The position numbers were made by a program, and so were the translations under genes. From the NCBI GenBank assembly GCA_001247695.2, contig LGRX02034759.1, positions 1-64,000 on the forward strand: a stretch of DNA of 64,000 nt. Direction: 5' to 3'. The DNA comes from Cymbomonas tetramitiformis. Its lineage: Eukaryota > Chlorophyta > Pyramimonadophyceae > Pyramimonadales > Pyramimonadaceae. Below the pieces are notes generated by a model. The model searched no databases, had not been told where the DNA came from, and was given only the letters and a program-made list of their open reading frames with translations. The stretch's first letter is position 1; each line of letters starts with the position of its first letter. Positions 1-11,595 of the stretch are shown in pieces.

Positions 1-29
1 GCTACTACAGTGAGCGGGGACCCAGCAGC

Positions 30-1172
30 ATGGCGTTCACCTTGGAGTACCTCTCCTCAGATACGCGCAAGTTCGACTGCTGCAGCTGGGAGACCTGGAA
101 CAGGGTGGCGGTGATGCACCGAGAACCATTGTCTGCGTTCACATCCTCGGTGGGCCCGGCGTTGCTAACTGAGGCACGTCGGGCAGAGGTGCAGGAGCGT
201 CTTCGAAACGACTTCATGAGGTGCCTGGACCCAATCGAGGGAGGGGATACAGGAAGTGAGGAGGGAGACGGCAGCATCTCAGGATACTCTTCCGACCTCG
301 CGGCTGTGGAGGGTGTGAGCACTCACACGGGTCGCACCAGAACACCGTCGCCGCTGACAGAGGATGAAGACAGCGTGGAGGTCATCAGTGAAAGACTGGT
401 TGGGCTGTCTGCCAGATTGGCGCACGGGGAAGCCGAGCTCGCGGCAAACCACCTCACCATGGCGGCTCTCTCGGAATCGATACAGGCGCGTCAGGCGATC
501 ATCAGAGAATATGAAGAGCGACCTCGTACTGCCCGCGCAACTGCGAGGATTGGAGCGGGAATGAGCACGCTTGGGCCAGACTGCCCGGGGCTTGATGGTC
601 GTGGTGGCACGCAAGCCACGACCACGCCGCCACCCTACTCTGGCCGAGTTCTCGGCGGGATATCAACCATGGGCTTGGAGTGCAACATGGCACAGAGACC
701 TGAGCACCATTCAATCAACGACATTCTGGGATCCCCGGCACATTCCATCTGCACGCAGCAGACTGAAGCCGTGCCTCCAGCTGCACAGGAGCAGGACTTC
801 TCCGTTTCATACGTGCCATCGACCCCGAGCTCTACAGCACCCAGCAGCCCGGAGCGTTCCAGTGGCTTCGTTGCGCAGGTCGGCACTCGACCTTCAGGCC
901 ATCCTACGGCGCGCCCGCAGAGTCCAACTGAAAGTGCCGCACAGCAGCGTTCACCACGGGTTGGTCAGCGCAGGAGGAGATCTCCGAGCCCCAGGGAAGG
1001 CGCTCATCGTCAGGACACGGCTCGCGGTCGGCATGCCGGCATGGGCGCGTCGCGTGCTCCTCAGAGACGCCAAAGTTATGATGAGATCTGGGAGGAAAGG
1101 AGAAGGGAGAGCGCCCTGGGGCCTTTTCAAGGGGGCACCGGGCAGGCTGCAGCCCGGCACGCCCGTCACTGA
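30..1172 (+). CDS. Gag-like ORF1 of the Gypsy element
   Basis: An ATG-started frame of 380 residues lies directly upstream of pol. Its position, low complexity, and Ser/Pro/Arg-rich C-terminal half (roughly residues 230-380) are what one expects of a divergent Gag. No CX2CX4HX4C zinc knuckle is visible, and no aspartic protease motif (DTG or DSG) follows. It might start upstream of the window, but an ATG is present at 30. The pol frame is already open at 1085, so the last 88 bases of this ORF overlap it in the -1 frame; this would allow a frameshift fusion. Assignment as Gag rests on position rather than on a recognised domain. Confidence 0.6.
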   Translation: MAFTLEYLSSDTRKFDCCSWETWNRVAVMHREPLSAFTSSVGPALLTEARRAEVQERLRNDFMRCLDPIEGGDTGSEEGDGSISGYSSDLAAVEGVSTHTGRTRTPSPLTEDEDSVEVISERLVGLSARLAHGEAELAANHLTMAALSESIQARQAIIREYEERPRTARATARIGAGMSTLGPDCPGLDGRGGTQATTTPPPYSGRVLGGISTMGLECNMAQRPEHHSINDILGSPAHSICTQQTEAVPPAAQEQDFSVSYVPSTPSSTAPSSPERSSGFVAQVGTRPSGHPTARPQSPTESAAQQRSPRVGQRRRRSPSPREGAHRQDTARGRHAGMGASRAPQRRQSYDEIWEERRRESALGPFQGGTGQAAARHARH

Positions 1173-1237
1173 GAAGCAGCCCCGGCGAAAAGCCGGGCAC
1201 GCAACCCGCCAATGATAGGCGGGCGAAGCGCACTCAG

Positions 1238-4200
1238 GTGTGCTTCCTGCTCGTGGGGGTGTTCGTGCGCTTGCGTTGGCCGCAGCTGCCTCATTTTGCA
1301 GTGATGGCAGTGTGGATGGCTATGGAGGTATTCAGGTTTCTTGGTGAGGTCGTCGCCTGCTGGGCATTCCACGCTGAGGCGCCCCGCAGAGCCATGGCAC
1401 GCGCGTTGTGGGCCGTGCGCGCAACGCCACTCCAGCCATGGGCACATCAACAGGCGCCTCTCCGAGTGCTGTTGGCACTGGCCAGGCACCTACTGCTGTT
1501 GACCAAGGGCGCTCTTGAGGTAGCTGGGCTCCATCACGCTCGACGTGGGCTGTGGTACGTGCCGTTGATACGGTTCTGCCTCGTCATGCTCGCCATGCAC
1601 TTCACACACATGGTCGGCACTCTGGGGTGCGTCTTGACGGTTGGCGCCCACATTGTCCACCATGGGTTGCCATGCTCCGGCTCGATTCAAGATGGTGGCA
1701 CATTCGCCGCGCTGGAGACTCAGGTGGGTCGCGCGCTGGCGGTCGCCCAGCGGATCTTGGCCGCCGGGCCGGCTACGCTGGCCGCTGTTCCGCGGCATAT
1801 GCAGAAGCCGCGCTTTGCCGCTCGACTGCAGCGCCTGCAGTTCACTGCCGCTTGCTACCGAGTGGCGCACTGTGTCTATGTGATATCAGTCTTGGCGCTG
1901 GTGGTCTACGTGTCTGCAGGAGGAGGCCTGGGCCGTATGCAAGGGGGGTGGAAGATGTTGACTTGCATACTGACCCTTCACCCTCCAGTTAAACCAGTGG
2001 GTACCGGCAGAATTTTACAACTTTTGCTGCTGCTAGCGGTGGCTGCTTGGGTGGCCGTCGTGGCCCCTGGGGAGCCTCAGGGCGTGCTGACGATGGACAC
2101 GTGCTCGAGCTCGCCGATCAGATCTACCAGGACCGCCTGGGAAGACCAGAGGTCTTCGCGCCAATGGGACACCGGATGGGAGGCTATGGTGGCAGAGCAG
2201 GACGAGGTGCTTCCGCACACGGTGCTGGACACGTTACAGCCAGGGGGCACAACCAGGGTCACCAAGGACGAGGCCGCGTGGCTGGACACCGAGCTCAATG
2301 CCACCTTTGGAGGACATCCCGAGTTCACCGAGGAGAATTGGGAGGAGATGCGCAACGTGGTAAGGAGGTGCAGCTACTGCTTCGCCAACAAGCCGCAGGA
2401 CATCAAAGGCTACCATGGGGGCGCGACACATGCGACCTTCGCCATCCCTTTCAAGGACGAGACTAAGGTAGCTTACCAACGACCGAGGAAGTACAGCCCG
2501 GGAGAGCAGGAGATCATCGACCTGCACTGCAAGGAACTGCTGGAATATGGCTTCATCGAGCCGGCTTCGCAGCACTGCAGACACGCCAGCAACGTGGTGG
2601 TTGCGGGGAAGAAGGATCACGACACTGGACAGTGGACCTCGACGAGATTCTGCGTCGACCTCCGATCTACGAATCGGTTGTCGCTGAAGGATAATACGTT
2701 ACCACACCGTCCAGAAGAGCTCTACCAGCGCGTGGCCAAGGCCAAGTTCAAGACTACCCTGGACGCGACCAAGGCGTTCCACCAGATTCCCATGACCACT
2801 GAGGAGGACAGGGACAAGACAGCGTTCTGGTGGGGCAACCAGCTTTATCGCTACACATCCATGCCGTTTGGAGCAGCCGGAGCAACCGCAGCCTTCATCA
2901 GGATCATGGACTACGAGCTACGTCACCTGCAACACTGCACGGTGGCGTACGTCGATGACGTGTGCATATACTCAGACACCGCTGAGCAGCACATCAAGGA
3001 TGTGGAAGCCGTGCTTCGCACTTTGGGGGATGCAGGGATACGCCTGCATTCGGGCAAGTCAACCTTCGGGTCAGCCACGGTGGACTTCTTGGGCTACCGC
3101 ATCGGCTATAACACCATTGGCGCGCAGGACATCAAGTGCAAGGCCATCCAAGAGCTGCCCAAGCCCGAGGACAAAACTGGAGTACGCTCCATCCTTGGAC
3201 TCATGAACTACTACAAAGGTCTGGTGGGGGAACCCATGGGACCCAACTACTCAGAGATGGCACGACCATTGAACGACCTGCTCAGAAAGGAAGTGTTGGA
3301 TGTCAAGGGAGCTTGGGGGAAGGATCAGGACCAGGCATTACAAGCATTGAAGGATGCCCTGTGTTCGGGGAGATGTTTGAAGCCCATTGATTACAGCAAG
3401 CCCATCTTCCTCTACACAGACTGGAGCAACCATGGCATTGGCGCAGTGCTGGGGCAGAAGGACGAGAATGGCGTAGAACACATCTGTGTGGTCATCAGCC
3501 GCTCGCTGTCGAAAACCGAGAGACAGTACGCGAGCTTCCAGGGTGAGATGCTGGCAGTGGTGTGGGCCATCCGCACATTACGACAGTACCTGCACGGGAT
3601 CCACTTCACGCTGATCACCGACCATTCGCCGCTCACAACACTCGTGGAGAAGGGTGACCTACAAGGTCAACACCTACGCTGGGCCATCAGCCTCCAGGAG
3701 TTTGAGTTCACGGTCCAGTACCGACCAGGTCCGAAGAATGAGAACGCGGATGTGCCATCCAGGTATCCACTGCCCAGCACCGCAGACGAGACTGGTGCCC
3801 GTTTGGACCGGGAAGGGGACCGAGCCAGGGAAGCGGGGCGTGCCGAGAGGCCAACGCGCTGCTTCACAGACGCCATTTGCTGGGAAGTGACCAGGGAGCC
3901 ACCACTTGGCCCCGAAGTAAGCCCAGAAGCTCAGGGGGCCAACTACTGCGAGAACATGGTCAGGGAGCAGCTGGGGACCAGTGCAGTCCATCGACTGTTT
4001 GATGTACACTACCAAGAAGAGCTGGAGTGTAACAAGGGGGGCATGTTTGACACTGACCACCCGGAAGTGGCCAGGTGCTCGGGCAGGTTGACTCGGGTCG
4101 CCTGGGATGCCCTCAGCCAGGTACGGCCGATCAGGGGTATGCATTCCGGAGGCTCACCAGCGATATACGGCGACGAGACCATGGAGGGTGGTAAGCTCAA

Positions 4201-7200
4201 AGTGCCGAAGAAGATCGACACGAGAGTGATTGACAAGAGCTTCTTCCGGGAAGCCAGAGAAGAGGGCGTGGTCTGCTATGAGCCGTGTGGGGGCCTGTGT
4301 GCTGGACTAGAGATGCTCTTGCGCTGCGGAGTTAAGGTTAACAAGTACCTCTACCAGGACATCTCGAAGTCCAGCCAGACGGTAGCCAGGGCCAGGTGCA
4401 TGGCGCTCAGCCGCCGTCATCCTGACTTGTTCCGTGCCGAGGCAGCCCACTTGGAGCAACTGCCCAGCAACATCGAAGACACCAGCCTCAGTGACCTTGT
4501 ACATGCAGGGGCATTGAGTGGAGAGCAGTGGGTCATGGTGTGTGGATATCCATGCCAGGACCTGTCACCAGCTGGTAAGCTGGCTGGTCTGGAGGGCAGG
4601 CACAGCAGCCTGTTCTACCAGGCAGTGCGAGTCCTCTCCACGCTGCAACAGCTGCAGCCTCAGAGACCGCCAGCATATGTGCTGGAAAACGTTTCTCCGC
4701 TGTCACACAAGGAGAACTCGAAGATCAGGAAGGAGGTGTTCCCCATCATCAACAGCGTGGGGGGCCAGCCGGTGTCCTTTGACGCGGCGCGCGCGGGATC
4801 ATACGCGCATCGTCTACGAGCATATTGGAGCAATCTGTTCCAGAATCAGCAGTTCAATCTGGTGATGGAGCGGGTGGACAGCCCACCAGACAGATACGTG
4901 CGCGATATTCTGCAGCGAGGCTGGAAGCCACGCAGGGTCGTCACAGGAGACAGGAAGCCTCACTACACCGCCAACGTTGTGGGGGAGCCTATGAGAGTAT
5001 TGCCAACCATCTTGGCGACACAAAACTCTCGTGCTTTTCGCGCACCTCGCGCAGGCACAGTGGTAAGGAAAGGAGATGATGATGAAGTGGGGGAGACCAG
5101 AGAGGTTAACCTGGACGAGAAGGCAGTTGCCATGGGGTACAGCGCAGGTGAGCTACGCGCGGCACATGGCATGAAAGACGAAGAATTGGCAGGAGTGCTT
5201 GGCCTTGCTATGGACCGAAGAGCAATGGAGCTATTGTATGCGATTGCCGAGGTCAGCACGACCAAACTGCCGAAGAGTGAGGAGAGTGAGGAGGAGGAAC
5301 ATGGCACGCTAGTTGCCATCCCCATCGCGAAAGCCACCAAGGTGGCTGCCACCTCCGAGGGCACGGCTGAGCCGGTGCGAGCCCAACTAGCAGAGTGGAT
5401 CACCAGTTCCAGCGGCTACACCCAGCCAGTCGCGCGACGCCTCAGCCATCAGGACTGGGAAGAACGACTGCAACGCATGTGCAGCCAAGGACAGAAAGGT
5501 ACACAGGGGCTAGGCACCGCCGACGCTGTTCCACGCCGCAGGCAGTGGAAGATGGCCTCCATGAAGCTCGCGGGCTACGAGGCACGTCACCGGCAGGCCT
5601 TTTCAGGACCTGGAGGCAAGCCAGCAGAGACGAGCTCAGCCCCAGAATGGGCACCAGTGACAAAGGAGAAAGAGATGAGGCTGCCTAAGCTGCCCGACAC
5701 TACGAGAATGGTTGCCATGCTAGCCAGCGTAACCAACCAGGAGTCATTCCGAGAAAGATACCCCGATATACACGAGGACGGGCTATGCCTCGCGTGGATC
5801 AAGTCAGGAGGAAGAGTGGAGGTGCCCAAGGAGGAATATCACAGGGTAAGGAAGAGGGCAGCGCGTCACCGTTGGGACGAGCTCATGGGCGAGCTATACA
5901 TGGTCACTGTCAGTGGTAAGGAGCTGCTGGTGCCCAAGCCCTGTGACAGGATTCAGTTGGTGCGTGAGTACCATGAGAGGACTGGCCATTGGGGCATCAG
6001 GCGGACATTGAACCTGTTGTGGCAGCGCCATTACTGGGCAGGCATCAAACAGGATGTGCAAGCAGTGGTCACTCAGTGCCAGACTTGCCAGAGGGTGAAG
6101 ACGCACTATGCACGGGAGGAGGCGAATCTCACGCCGCTGGAGATCAAGTCCTTCATGTATCGCTGGTCCCTGGATTTAGCGTGGCCCACGAAACGCGTCA
6201 CGAAGGCTGGGAACCAACGCGTCTTGGTCATGATTGAGCACTACACGCGATTCGTTGTGTGCGTTCCAATCCCCGACAAGGAGGCCGCCACCATCGCCAA
6301 CGCATTTCGCTATCATGTCCTATCCGTGTTTGGGGCGCCTGCAGAATGTTTGGTGGATGGGGGCACAGAGTTTGAAGGTGAGTTCTCTGCTCTATGCGAG
6401 CAGTGTCTCATTGACCGAAGAGTGACTTCACCGAGTTCCCCAGAGAGCAATGGCTTGACTGAACGGGTGGTACGCACCCTCAAGTTTTGCTTCAAGAAGA
6501 TGGCCCTCGACAAGGGCCTGGACTTCGAGTGGGATGAGATGCTCTGGTCACTCGTACTCAGCTACAACGCAGCTAGGCAGCAGTCCACTGGAGGGGCGCC
6601 ATTCACCTTGCTGTTCGCTCAGGAAGCCACGGTGCCACCGGATCTTCGTGCTCGACCCGAGTTGGACTTTGGGAAGCAGGAGGAGAAGACACTGGCTGAT
6701 GATCTGTTACAGCGAGCCGCCATCGTGAAGAGGCTCATGGTACATGCGGGGTGCAACCTGGAGATCGCTCAGCACCGCGACACTTTACGGTACGAGCACA
6801 GGAGGAGTGGCAGTTACGAGCCGAAGCCGCACCAGTTCAAGGCAGGCGATTTCGTGTATATACGACAACAACCGCGCTCTGGCATGGAGGTGGCCACCAA
6901 GTCAGCCATCCTGAAGATAGTCAAGGTGCAAAGAGATGGAGTGGTAGTGTTGGAGGACAGCACGAAGCTGCGGGAGAAGAGCACAGTGCAAAGTATTGCG
7001 CCATGTCACTTACAAGTGAAAGACCAGTACGACTGCAGTGCAGCCATTCCCAGCAAGCATCTCGCGTGTGAGGTGTGTATGCGGACAGATGGGGAGGCAG
7101 CCATGTTGCTGTGTGACACCTGTAACCGTGGTTATCACACGTGGTGTCTGAATCCAGCGCTGGATGGAGTACCTGAAGGGGATTGGCAATGTCCCAAGTG

Positions 7201-8281
7201 CTTAGGTGGGACCGTGGTGGCAGCCGCCGCCGAGGTGAGCGCGTCAATCGTCGACAAGATGGCGGCCATGGAGCTGCAGCTGAGAGAGAAGCTGGGATCA
7301 GATGTGGTATTGTTGCCTGCAGACGTAGGTCCGCATCGTGCAGTGAGGCCGGGACGTGAAGACCCATGGCAGGCGCTGACCTCGCGGCAGATGCTCAGAA
7401 AAGAAGGGAGCATGGGGGATCTTCCTGACAGAGTGGCCTGGGAAAACCAGGAGGAGCTCAGCAGAGTGATCACAGAAGTGATGCCAGGATTCTGGCATGA
7501 GGGCCATCGTACCATCTTGAGCAGGGAGTGTGCAGAGCAGCACACTCGCGCGAGAAGTCTCCGCAAGACGTCCACGGTGCAGGCCATGAGCCCTGAGGAA
7601 GTGCAGAAGAGAGGAGATGTGACGCAACTGAGCAGAGCTCAGGTGAAGATTGCCAGTCAACTGGATTGGGGCTTAGAGTTGGTGATGACAGTTCCTCAGG
7701 AGGTCAGACGTTTGGCGCACGAGGTGACTTGGGAGAAGATCACACAGGTATGGGATCCTTGGGCTGGCACAGGTGTCATTGGCAAGGTTATGTCGCTGGA
7801 ATGGCCTCACCTGAAGGTTATGAACAATGATTGGAACCCGCAGTTGAAGTGGCACGAAGCCCTTAATGCTTTACAACCGGGCAATTATCGAGCCTGGAAG
7901 GAGAAGTATGGGGTGTGTGACGCGATGGTGACCTCACCCTGGTTCGCAGTGCTGGATATTGCGTTGCCATTGGCAGTACTGGCCAGCCGAGTGGTGGCTT
8001 GTATTCATGTGCCATCGCACTACATGACAGATATGACAGAGAGCAGGGCACAATACTTTCGTAAGCTGTGTCACGCTGGACGTTTACATGTGATTGGGCA
8101 TTTGGAGCATGGACCCATTGGCAGAAGATGCATGTGGGTCATGGTGTTTCGCAACCCTTTGACAAGAGCCAGGATGTTGCGAGGAGGAGAAGCTTCTGGA
8201 GTGGGTATGTTTACCTTCAGCATGGGCAAGTTCGCAATGGATGGTGTTACAACAGAAGATGCTGAGCAAGCTCTTGTCTAA
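1238..8281 (+). CDS. pol: Gypsy polyprotein: RT, RNase H, C5-MTase, integrase, PHD finger, second MTase-like domain
   Basis: The frame has 2347 residues, given here from a GTG at 1238; there is no ATG near the start and the frame is open back to 1085, so a frameshift from ORF1 is likely. Residues 1-290 are rich in hydrophobic segments. RT has YVDD at 571-574. RNase H has TDWS from 727 and NADVPSR near 836. The DNMT3-like methyltransferase spans about 1005-1345. The integrase HHCC zinc site uses H1579, H1584, C1614 and C1617; its catalytic triad is D1646, D1707 and E1742. A C4HC3 PHD finger spans 1944-1988. The C-terminal Rossmann-type domain has DPWAGTG from D2173 and SPWF from S2233. The product would be cut into enzymes for reverse transcription and insertion. 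No protease motif was seen. Confidence 0.95.
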   Translation: MCFLLVGVFVRLRWPQLPHFAVMAVWMAMEVFRFLGEVVACWAFHAEAPRRAMARALWAVRATPLQPWAHQQAPLRVLLALARHLLLLTKGALEVAGLHHARRGLWYVPLIRFCLVMLAMHFTHMVGTLGCVLTVGAHIVHHGLPCSGSIQDGGTFAALETQVGRALAVAQRILAAGPATLAAVPRHMQKPRFAARLQRLQFTAACYRVAHCVYVISVLALVVYVSAGGGLGRMQGGWKMLTCILTLHPPVKPVGTGRILQLLLLLAVAAWVAVVAPGEPQGVLTMDTCSSSPIRSTRTAWEDQRSSRQWDTGWEAMVAEQDEVLPHTVLDTLQPGGTTRVTKDEAAWLDTELNATFGGHPEFTEENWEEMRNVVRRCSYCFANKPQDIKGYHGGATHATFAIPFKDETKVAYQRPRKYSPGEQEIIDLHCKELLEYGFIEPASQHCRHASNVVVAGKKDHDTGQWTSTRFCVDLRSTNRLSLKDNTLPHRPEELYQRVAKAKFKTTLDATKAFHQIPMTTEEDRDKTAFWWGNQLYRYTSMPFGAAGATAAFIRIMDYELRHLQHCTVAYVDDVCIYSDTAEQHIKDVEAVLRTLGDAGIRLHSGKSTFGSATVDFLGYRIGYNTIGAQDIKCKAIQELPKPEDKTGVRSILGLMNYYKGLVGEPMGPNYSEMARPLNDLLRKEVLDVKGAWGKDQDQALQALKDALCSGRCLKPIDYSKPIFLYTDWSNHGIGAVLGQKDENGVEHICVVISRSLSKTERQYASFQGEMLAVVWAIRTLRQYLHGIHFTLITDHSPLTTLVEKGDLQGQHLRWAISLQEFEFTVQYRPGPKNENADVPSRYPLPSTADETGARLDREGDRAREAGRAERPTRCFTDAICWEVTREPPLGPEVSPEAQGANYCENMVREQLGTSAVHRLFDVHYQEELECNKGGMFDTDHPEVARCSGRLTRVAWDALSQVRPIRGMHSGGSPAIYGDETMEGGKLKVPKKIDTRVIDKSFFREAREEGVVCYEPCGGLCAGLEMLLRCGVKVNKYLYQDISKSSQTVARARCMALSRRHPDLFRAEAAHLEQLPSNIEDTSLSDLVHAGALSGEQWVMVCGYPCQDLSPAGKLAGLEGRHSSLFYQAVRVLSTLQQLQPQRPPAYVLENVSPLSHKENSKIRKEVFPIINSVGGQPVSFDAARAGSYAHRLRAYWSNLFQNQQFNLVMERVDSPPDRYVRDILQRGWKPRRVVTGDRKPHYTANVVGEPMRVLPTILATQNSRAFRAPRAGTVVRKGDDDEVGETREVNLDEKAVAMGYSAGELRAAHGMKDEELAGVLGLAMDRRAMELLYAIAEVSTTKLPKSEESEEEEHGTLVAIPIAKATKVAATSEGTAEPVRAQLAEWITSSSGYTQPVARRLSHQDWEERLQRMCSQGQKGTQGLGTADAVPRRRQWKMASMKLAGYEARHRQAFSGPGGKPAETSSAPEWAPVTKEKEMRLPKLPDTTRMVAMLASVTNQESFRERYPDIHEDGLCLAWIKSGGRVEVPKEEYHRVRKRAARHRWDELMGELYMVTVSGKELLVPKPCDRIQLVREYHERTGHWGIRRTLNLLWQRHYWAGIKQDVQAVVTQCQTCQRVKTHYAREEANLTPLEIKSFMYRWSLDLAWPTKRVTKAGNQRVLVMIEHYTRFVVCVPIPDKEAATIANAFRYHVLSVFGAPAECLVDGGTEFEGEFSALCEQCLIDRRVTSPSSPESNGLTERVVRTLKFCFKKMALDKGLDFEWDEMLWSLVLSYNAARQQSTGGAPFTLLFAQEATVPPDLRARPELDFGKQEEKTLADDLLQRAAIVKRLMVHAGCNLEIAQHRDTLRYEHRRSGSYEPKPHQFKAGDFVYIRQQPRSGMEVATKSAILKIVKVQRDGVVVLEDSTKLREKSTVQSIAPCHLQVKDQYDCSAAIPSKHLACEVCMRTDGEAAMLLCDTCNRGYHTWCLNPALDGVPEGDWQCPKCLGGTVVAAAAEVSASIVDKMAAMELQLREKLGSDVVLLPADVGPHRAVRPGREDPWQALTSRQMLRKEGSMGDLPDRVAWENQEELSRVITEVMPGFWHEGHRTILSRECAEQHTRARSLRKTSTVQAMSPEEVQKRGDVTQLSRAQVKIASQLDWGLELVMTVPQEVRRLAHEVTWEKITQVWDPWAGTGVIGKVMSLEWPHLKVMNNDWNPQLKWHEALNALQPGNYRAWKEKYGVCDAMVTSPWFAVLDIALPLAVLASRVVACIHVPSHYMTDMTESRAQYFRKLCHAGRLHVIGHLEHGPIGRRCMWVMVFRNPLTRARMLRGGEASGVGMFTFSMGKFAMDGVTTEDAEQALV
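4253..5272 (+). other. Cytosine-5 DNA methyltransferase domain inside pol
   Basis: The domain sits between RNase H and integrase. Motif I is [15 protein letters not shown] near residue 1012. Motif IV is [18 protein letters not shown] with the catalytic Cys at residue 1106. Motif VI is LENV with Glu 1150. Motif VIII is HRLRAYWSN with Arg 1192 and Arg 1194. A C-terminal motif IX/X-like stretch ends near residue 1340. All residues needed for C5 methylation are present. The RLRAYWSN segment and the overall spacing look most like DNMT3, although it has PCQ where animal DNMT3 has PCN. The expected role is methylation of cytosine in the element's cDNA or in host chromatin; which one is inference. 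Confidence 0.92.
7064..7201 (+). other. PHD finger in pol, after integrase
   Basis: A complete C4HC3 zinc pattern runs from Cys 1944 to Cys 1988, with the typical [15 protein letters not shown] core. PHD fingers usually read histone H3 tails. Next to integrase it could target insertion to marked chromatin, much as chromodomains do in other Gypsy elements. The targeting role is inference. Confidence 0.9.
7700..8281 (+). other. C-terminal SAM-dependent methyltransferase-like domain of pol
   Basis: DPWAGTG (from residue 2173) matches the SAM-binding motif I of adenine methyltransferases. NNDWN near residue 2196 fits the acidic residue after strand 2. SPWF at 2233-2236 sits where (D/N/S)PP(Y/F/W) is expected, with the second Pro replaced by Trp. 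It could be an N6-adenine methyltransferase relative, possibly altered or inactive. DIRS elements also carry an adenine-methyltransferase-like domain, so this may be a shared retroelement module. Confidence 0.65.
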
Positions 8282-8305
8282 TGTCTGTACTACCAGTGGC
8301 AGCTA

Positions 8306-8316
8306 CAGATGGGGGA
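8306..8316 (+). promoter_or_regulatory. Polypurine tract of the Gypsy element
   Basis: A G-rich purine run (GGGGGA) lies immediately before the TG of the 3' LTR, the expected place for the plus-strand primer. Confidence 0.7.
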
Positions 8317-8918
8317 TGTTGAGAAAAAGAGCTTGCACAAGTGGTGAGAAGAGATAAAGAGATATCAAAAATTTTGAGATTTTGTATAGCTACAGTAGCA
8401 AGATAACTGTGCAGTCATATAAGGAAGCATATGCAAAGTCGAGCTTGTGTTGTATAGGCACTGACAATAAGTAAGACTGTCTAGTAGTAGGGCTAGAGGG
8501 TTGTGCTTTGTGTGGACGCTTCGTGCATAAGTTCGCGACAGCTGACACAAACCACGGCTTATCGTGTACCTCAGCCGGGTTGTGACACTTGCTGTAGCAG
8601 TCTCTGTGACGAACGTATGACACGCGCAGTACGATACGCGCGAGGAGTTATGACAGTGACGAGATACGGATGGGTGTTACACTTGTTTGGAGATAGCGAG
8701 AATAAGTAGGGCGGCGTAGTGAGAGTGAGCAGACGCTCATTTTTGTTTTGCCTTCGTAACAGTGATTCCGAGAATAACCAGGACTCGCTTAAGACCGCGA
8801 AAACAGCAGTGTTATGAGATAATTAATAAGATACAGTATTCTTATGCTTGTAAAGATATACATTTGTGGACTTCTCCTTGTGCGACTGCGTCAGAACTGT
8901 AATTAACAGTCTTTTTCA
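8317..8918 (+). repeat. 3' LTR of the Gypsy element
   Basis: The repeat begins TGTTGAGAAAAAGAGC directly after the polypurine tract and ends in CA at 8917-8918. Its length is 602 bp. Its first 224 bp recur at 8920-9143 with no indels, which fixes the left boundary. Confidence 0.85.
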
Positions 8919-8919
8919 A

Positions 8920-9143
8920 TGTTGAGAAAAAGAGCTTGCACAAGTGGTGAGAAGAGATAGAGAAATATCAAAAATTTTGAGATTTTGTATAGTCACAGTA
9001 GCAAGATAACTGTGCAGTCATATAAGGAAACATATGCAAAGTCGAGCTTGTGTTGTATAGGCACTGACAATAAGTAAGACTGTCTAGTAGTAGGGCTAGA
9101 GGGTTGTGCTTGGTGTGGACGCTTCGTGCATAAGTTCGCGACA
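8920..9143 (+). repeat. Truncated second copy of the Gypsy LTR
   Basis: The first 224 bp of the LTR are repeated one base after the end of the first copy, with only scattered substitutions and a constant offset of 603. It stops abruptly at 9143, where DIRS-type sequence begins. It could be an older LTR into which the element inserted, or a tandem LTR broken by a later rearrangement. Confidence 0.85.
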
Positions 9144-10098
9144 TGGAACCAGAGCATACTCATGGGCCCGAAAAATCATACCAGAGGCCGTCTTAACCAC
9201 AGAGAAAGTCTTGGCCGCATTGGCCACATACTGCAGATACAAGGCCACCGTAACCGGGTCAGCCACCACCGCAGTCCGAGGGGGGTCCCTCTCAGCACAC
9301 CACCGCTGGTACCGCACAAAAGCCCGGGCATACCCATCAATGGTGCCCTGCTTCCTAGTCTCCAGCACCGCACCCCGGATGTCCCGCAGAAGCTGCCGCT
9401 CCAGAGGGTCCGTCTCCGAGAACCGCAAGCCATCCCAAAACTCCCCAGTGCCTATGGTGCCTGCAGAAAGGGCAGACCCCGCAAGAGCCCACGGCCCCAA
9501 GAACACCTCTCACAGCCACCAAGAGTGCAACGAACGAGACCCGAGGCCCGCGGGCTCCCTCTCATCAAAGGAAACCCGCACCACCAGGACCCGAAACCGA
9601 GGCAACCCCACCCCCCGCTCATTGGCCCTGCCAAGACCAGGGAGAAAGGTATCCGCAGACGGCTGGAGCTCAGTCCACTGGACCACACAATCAGCCAAAT
9701 GCACCCCATCCGGGCACAGCAGCACCCACCACGGCTGGAAGACCCACATAGGGGCCACCACCGTAGCAGCCGCCCTCTCCGCCTGTAGAAACAGGAGAAG
9801 CCTGCCAATCAACCGAAAAGGAGGGTTGCACCAATTCACGTGCTCCCTCCAATCCGACTGACTGAAAGTATCCACCCCAGAGGTGCCGGGGCAGTACCAT
9901 GCACTGTTGAAACGGGGCAACAGACAGTTCTTGTCTGTAGCAAACCGATCACAGGTGTGCCAGTACCCCCCAGCGATCCAAGGATCCAGGAACTGAAAGA
10001 TGGCCGGATTCAGCATCCAGTCATCATAGTCCTGGATCTTGGACAGACCGTCCGACCGAACCTCAAACTCCCTGGGAACCCACAAGGACGACGGTAGG
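9144..10098 (-). pseudogene. DIRS-type retrotransposon fragment: RNase H end, adenine MTase domain, tyrosine recombinase start
   Basis: Read on the minus strand, the fragment starts with the end of an RNase H domain (WVPREFEVRSDGLSK). It continues with the DIRS methyltransferase region (DRFATDKN, RFNSAW, and the catalytic NPPF near 9820-9830). A frame break follows at 9506-9510. It then has the N-terminal SAM-like core-binding domain of a tyrosine recombinase. This order is specific to DIRS/PAT-type elements. Reverse transcriptase and the catalytic recombinase half are missing, so it is dead. It is bounded by a truncated Gypsy LTR on one side and by the LTR of TRG-4 on the other. The family call is firm; the clade within DIRS is not. 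Confidence 0.85.
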
Positions 10099-10106
10099 CT
10101 ATTTAA

Positions 10107-10349
10107 TGCGAGAAAGACAGATACTACTGTCCGGCTAAGCTCGCTGAAGATCAAACAGATAATCGCATAACTAGTGTCTGGCCGAGGCTTTATGCTCTCG
10201 GAAACCCAGACAGTGAAACAAGACTGTACTACTGTATTGTACTACTGTACAGTACAGTGCTAGGATGTCACTGACACGATACGGAAGCAGGGTCAGGCTA
10301 GGGGCTAGTCAGAGCCCATAATAACTAAGCCTAAACCCGAAGTCCAGCA
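10107..10349 (-). repeat. 3' LTR of TRG-4
   Basis: This 243-bp copy is nearly identical to 18376-18617. On the minus strand it begins TGCTGGACTTCGGG and ends CTCGCA. Confidence 0.9.
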
Positions 10350-11595
10350 CACCACCCGTGGGTGTGACTGCCTAGCAAAGCAGGTACAGGATAATACAGC
10401 CACGAAATAATAAACAAACACCTAACATTCACTTCGGTGGAAACCGATCACTGCTAGCTGGGTGCCGGGGTCTTGACCCGGTCATCCCACTACTGGGCTA
10501 AAGGTAATCAAGCTGCCAGGATAACTGCTAGGAAACTCAGCCACTTTGAGGCTGGTCAGGATGGCTGAGTTCAGCGGTCGGGACATAAGCACAGAAGAAC
10601 CCCGAAGTGAATTGTAAGTTGCCTCCCACAAATTGAGCACCATCAGACCCAAGCGGGTAAGGTGGATCCGTAGCTGAAAGCAAAGTAACAGAAGACTGTA
10701 AAGATTCCAAAACCACCGAAGAACTCAAATAAGCAGAATCCCACGGCGGTTTGAGCATTGAAGAAGAAGACAGAAGAACTCCATCATCTGACGGCCAATC
10801 ACGGATGCCTGCAGCACCAAGTGGTGGAATCGAAGCAAAGAGATCTCCAGTAGACCGACGGACGGTGGCTCCGGGCTCAACCAGGCCCCTGTCACCACCG
10901 CCCACGGTAACCAGAGACGCCGTAGCACTGGCCAGCAAGGAGCAACAAAGCACGGAAGCCATCAACGCACATCGGAGAAAACTCGGCGGAGTCCGCGGAC
11001 GGTACATCGGAGCCAGACCGCCACTGGCTGCTGGCGATGCTCCCCCGTCAGAGTCATGCTCAAGAGTGCCGAAGGAGCCAAAAGCCACTTGCTGCCCGCC
11101 GCCAGAGCCATTGTCAGAGCCGTGGTCATTGTCAGAGACTTCAGAGACAGTGTCAGAAGCCTCAATCCTCATGCCAGCAAACAGCGGAGCCGTCGCAGAG
11201 CCGGAGATGCCAAGCTGGAGTGACGGGACAGAGTCAGGCAAGCCAAGAGGGTCAGGGATAACCACCGGCGGGTCATGAGCCGCAGGCACACCACCAGCGA
11301 CGAGTGCAGAGGGATGCCGAACCGCAGGCGGTGGCGGAATCGAGCCCTGTGCACCCGAGTGGAACGTGGCCAGACCAAACTGAGCCATGCCGTCATCGTC
11401 AGCCGCCGCCTCCTGAGCGGAAGCCGCCGCATCCTGAAAGTGCCGCAGAGATGTGGGCTCAGCCGTCACAAAAAAATGTGCCGACAGCTCACACACCTCT
11501 GGAAGACCCTCCATAGTGCAGAGCGACTCGAACATCCGGGTTTTTTTGATGCGAATAAATTCCATATAATTACATAAGTCGGTCCACTGCAGCAT

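Larger units (their letters stand above)
1..8918 (+). mobile_element. Ty3/Gypsy LTR retrotransposon with captured DNA methyltransferase, 5' end outside window
   Basis: The window opens inside the element. It contains a gag-like reading frame, a very large pol frame in the order reverse transcriptase, RNase H, cytosine methyltransferase, integrase, PHD finger, second methyltransferase-like domain, then a purine-rich tract and a 602-bp 3' LTR that starts TG and ends CA. Integrase downstream of RT-RNase H is the Ty3/Gypsy order. The 5' LTR and primer site are not in the window, so LTR age and target duplication cannot be read. Both large frames are uninterrupted, suggesting a young copy. GC content is clearly higher than in the intergenic DNA. 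Confidence 0.93.

Noticed and set aside
571..1215. 214-codon frame overlapping Gypsy ORF1
   Set aside because: It is an overlapping frame with Arg/Pro-biased composition typical of a shadow in GC-rich sequence; ORF1 has the ATG and position expected of Gag.
9106..9861. Plus-strand frames of 251 and 220 codons opposite the DIRS fragment
   Set aside because: They are antisense to clear DIRS domains (RNase H end, NPPF, recombinase core-binding) and have no domain of their own.
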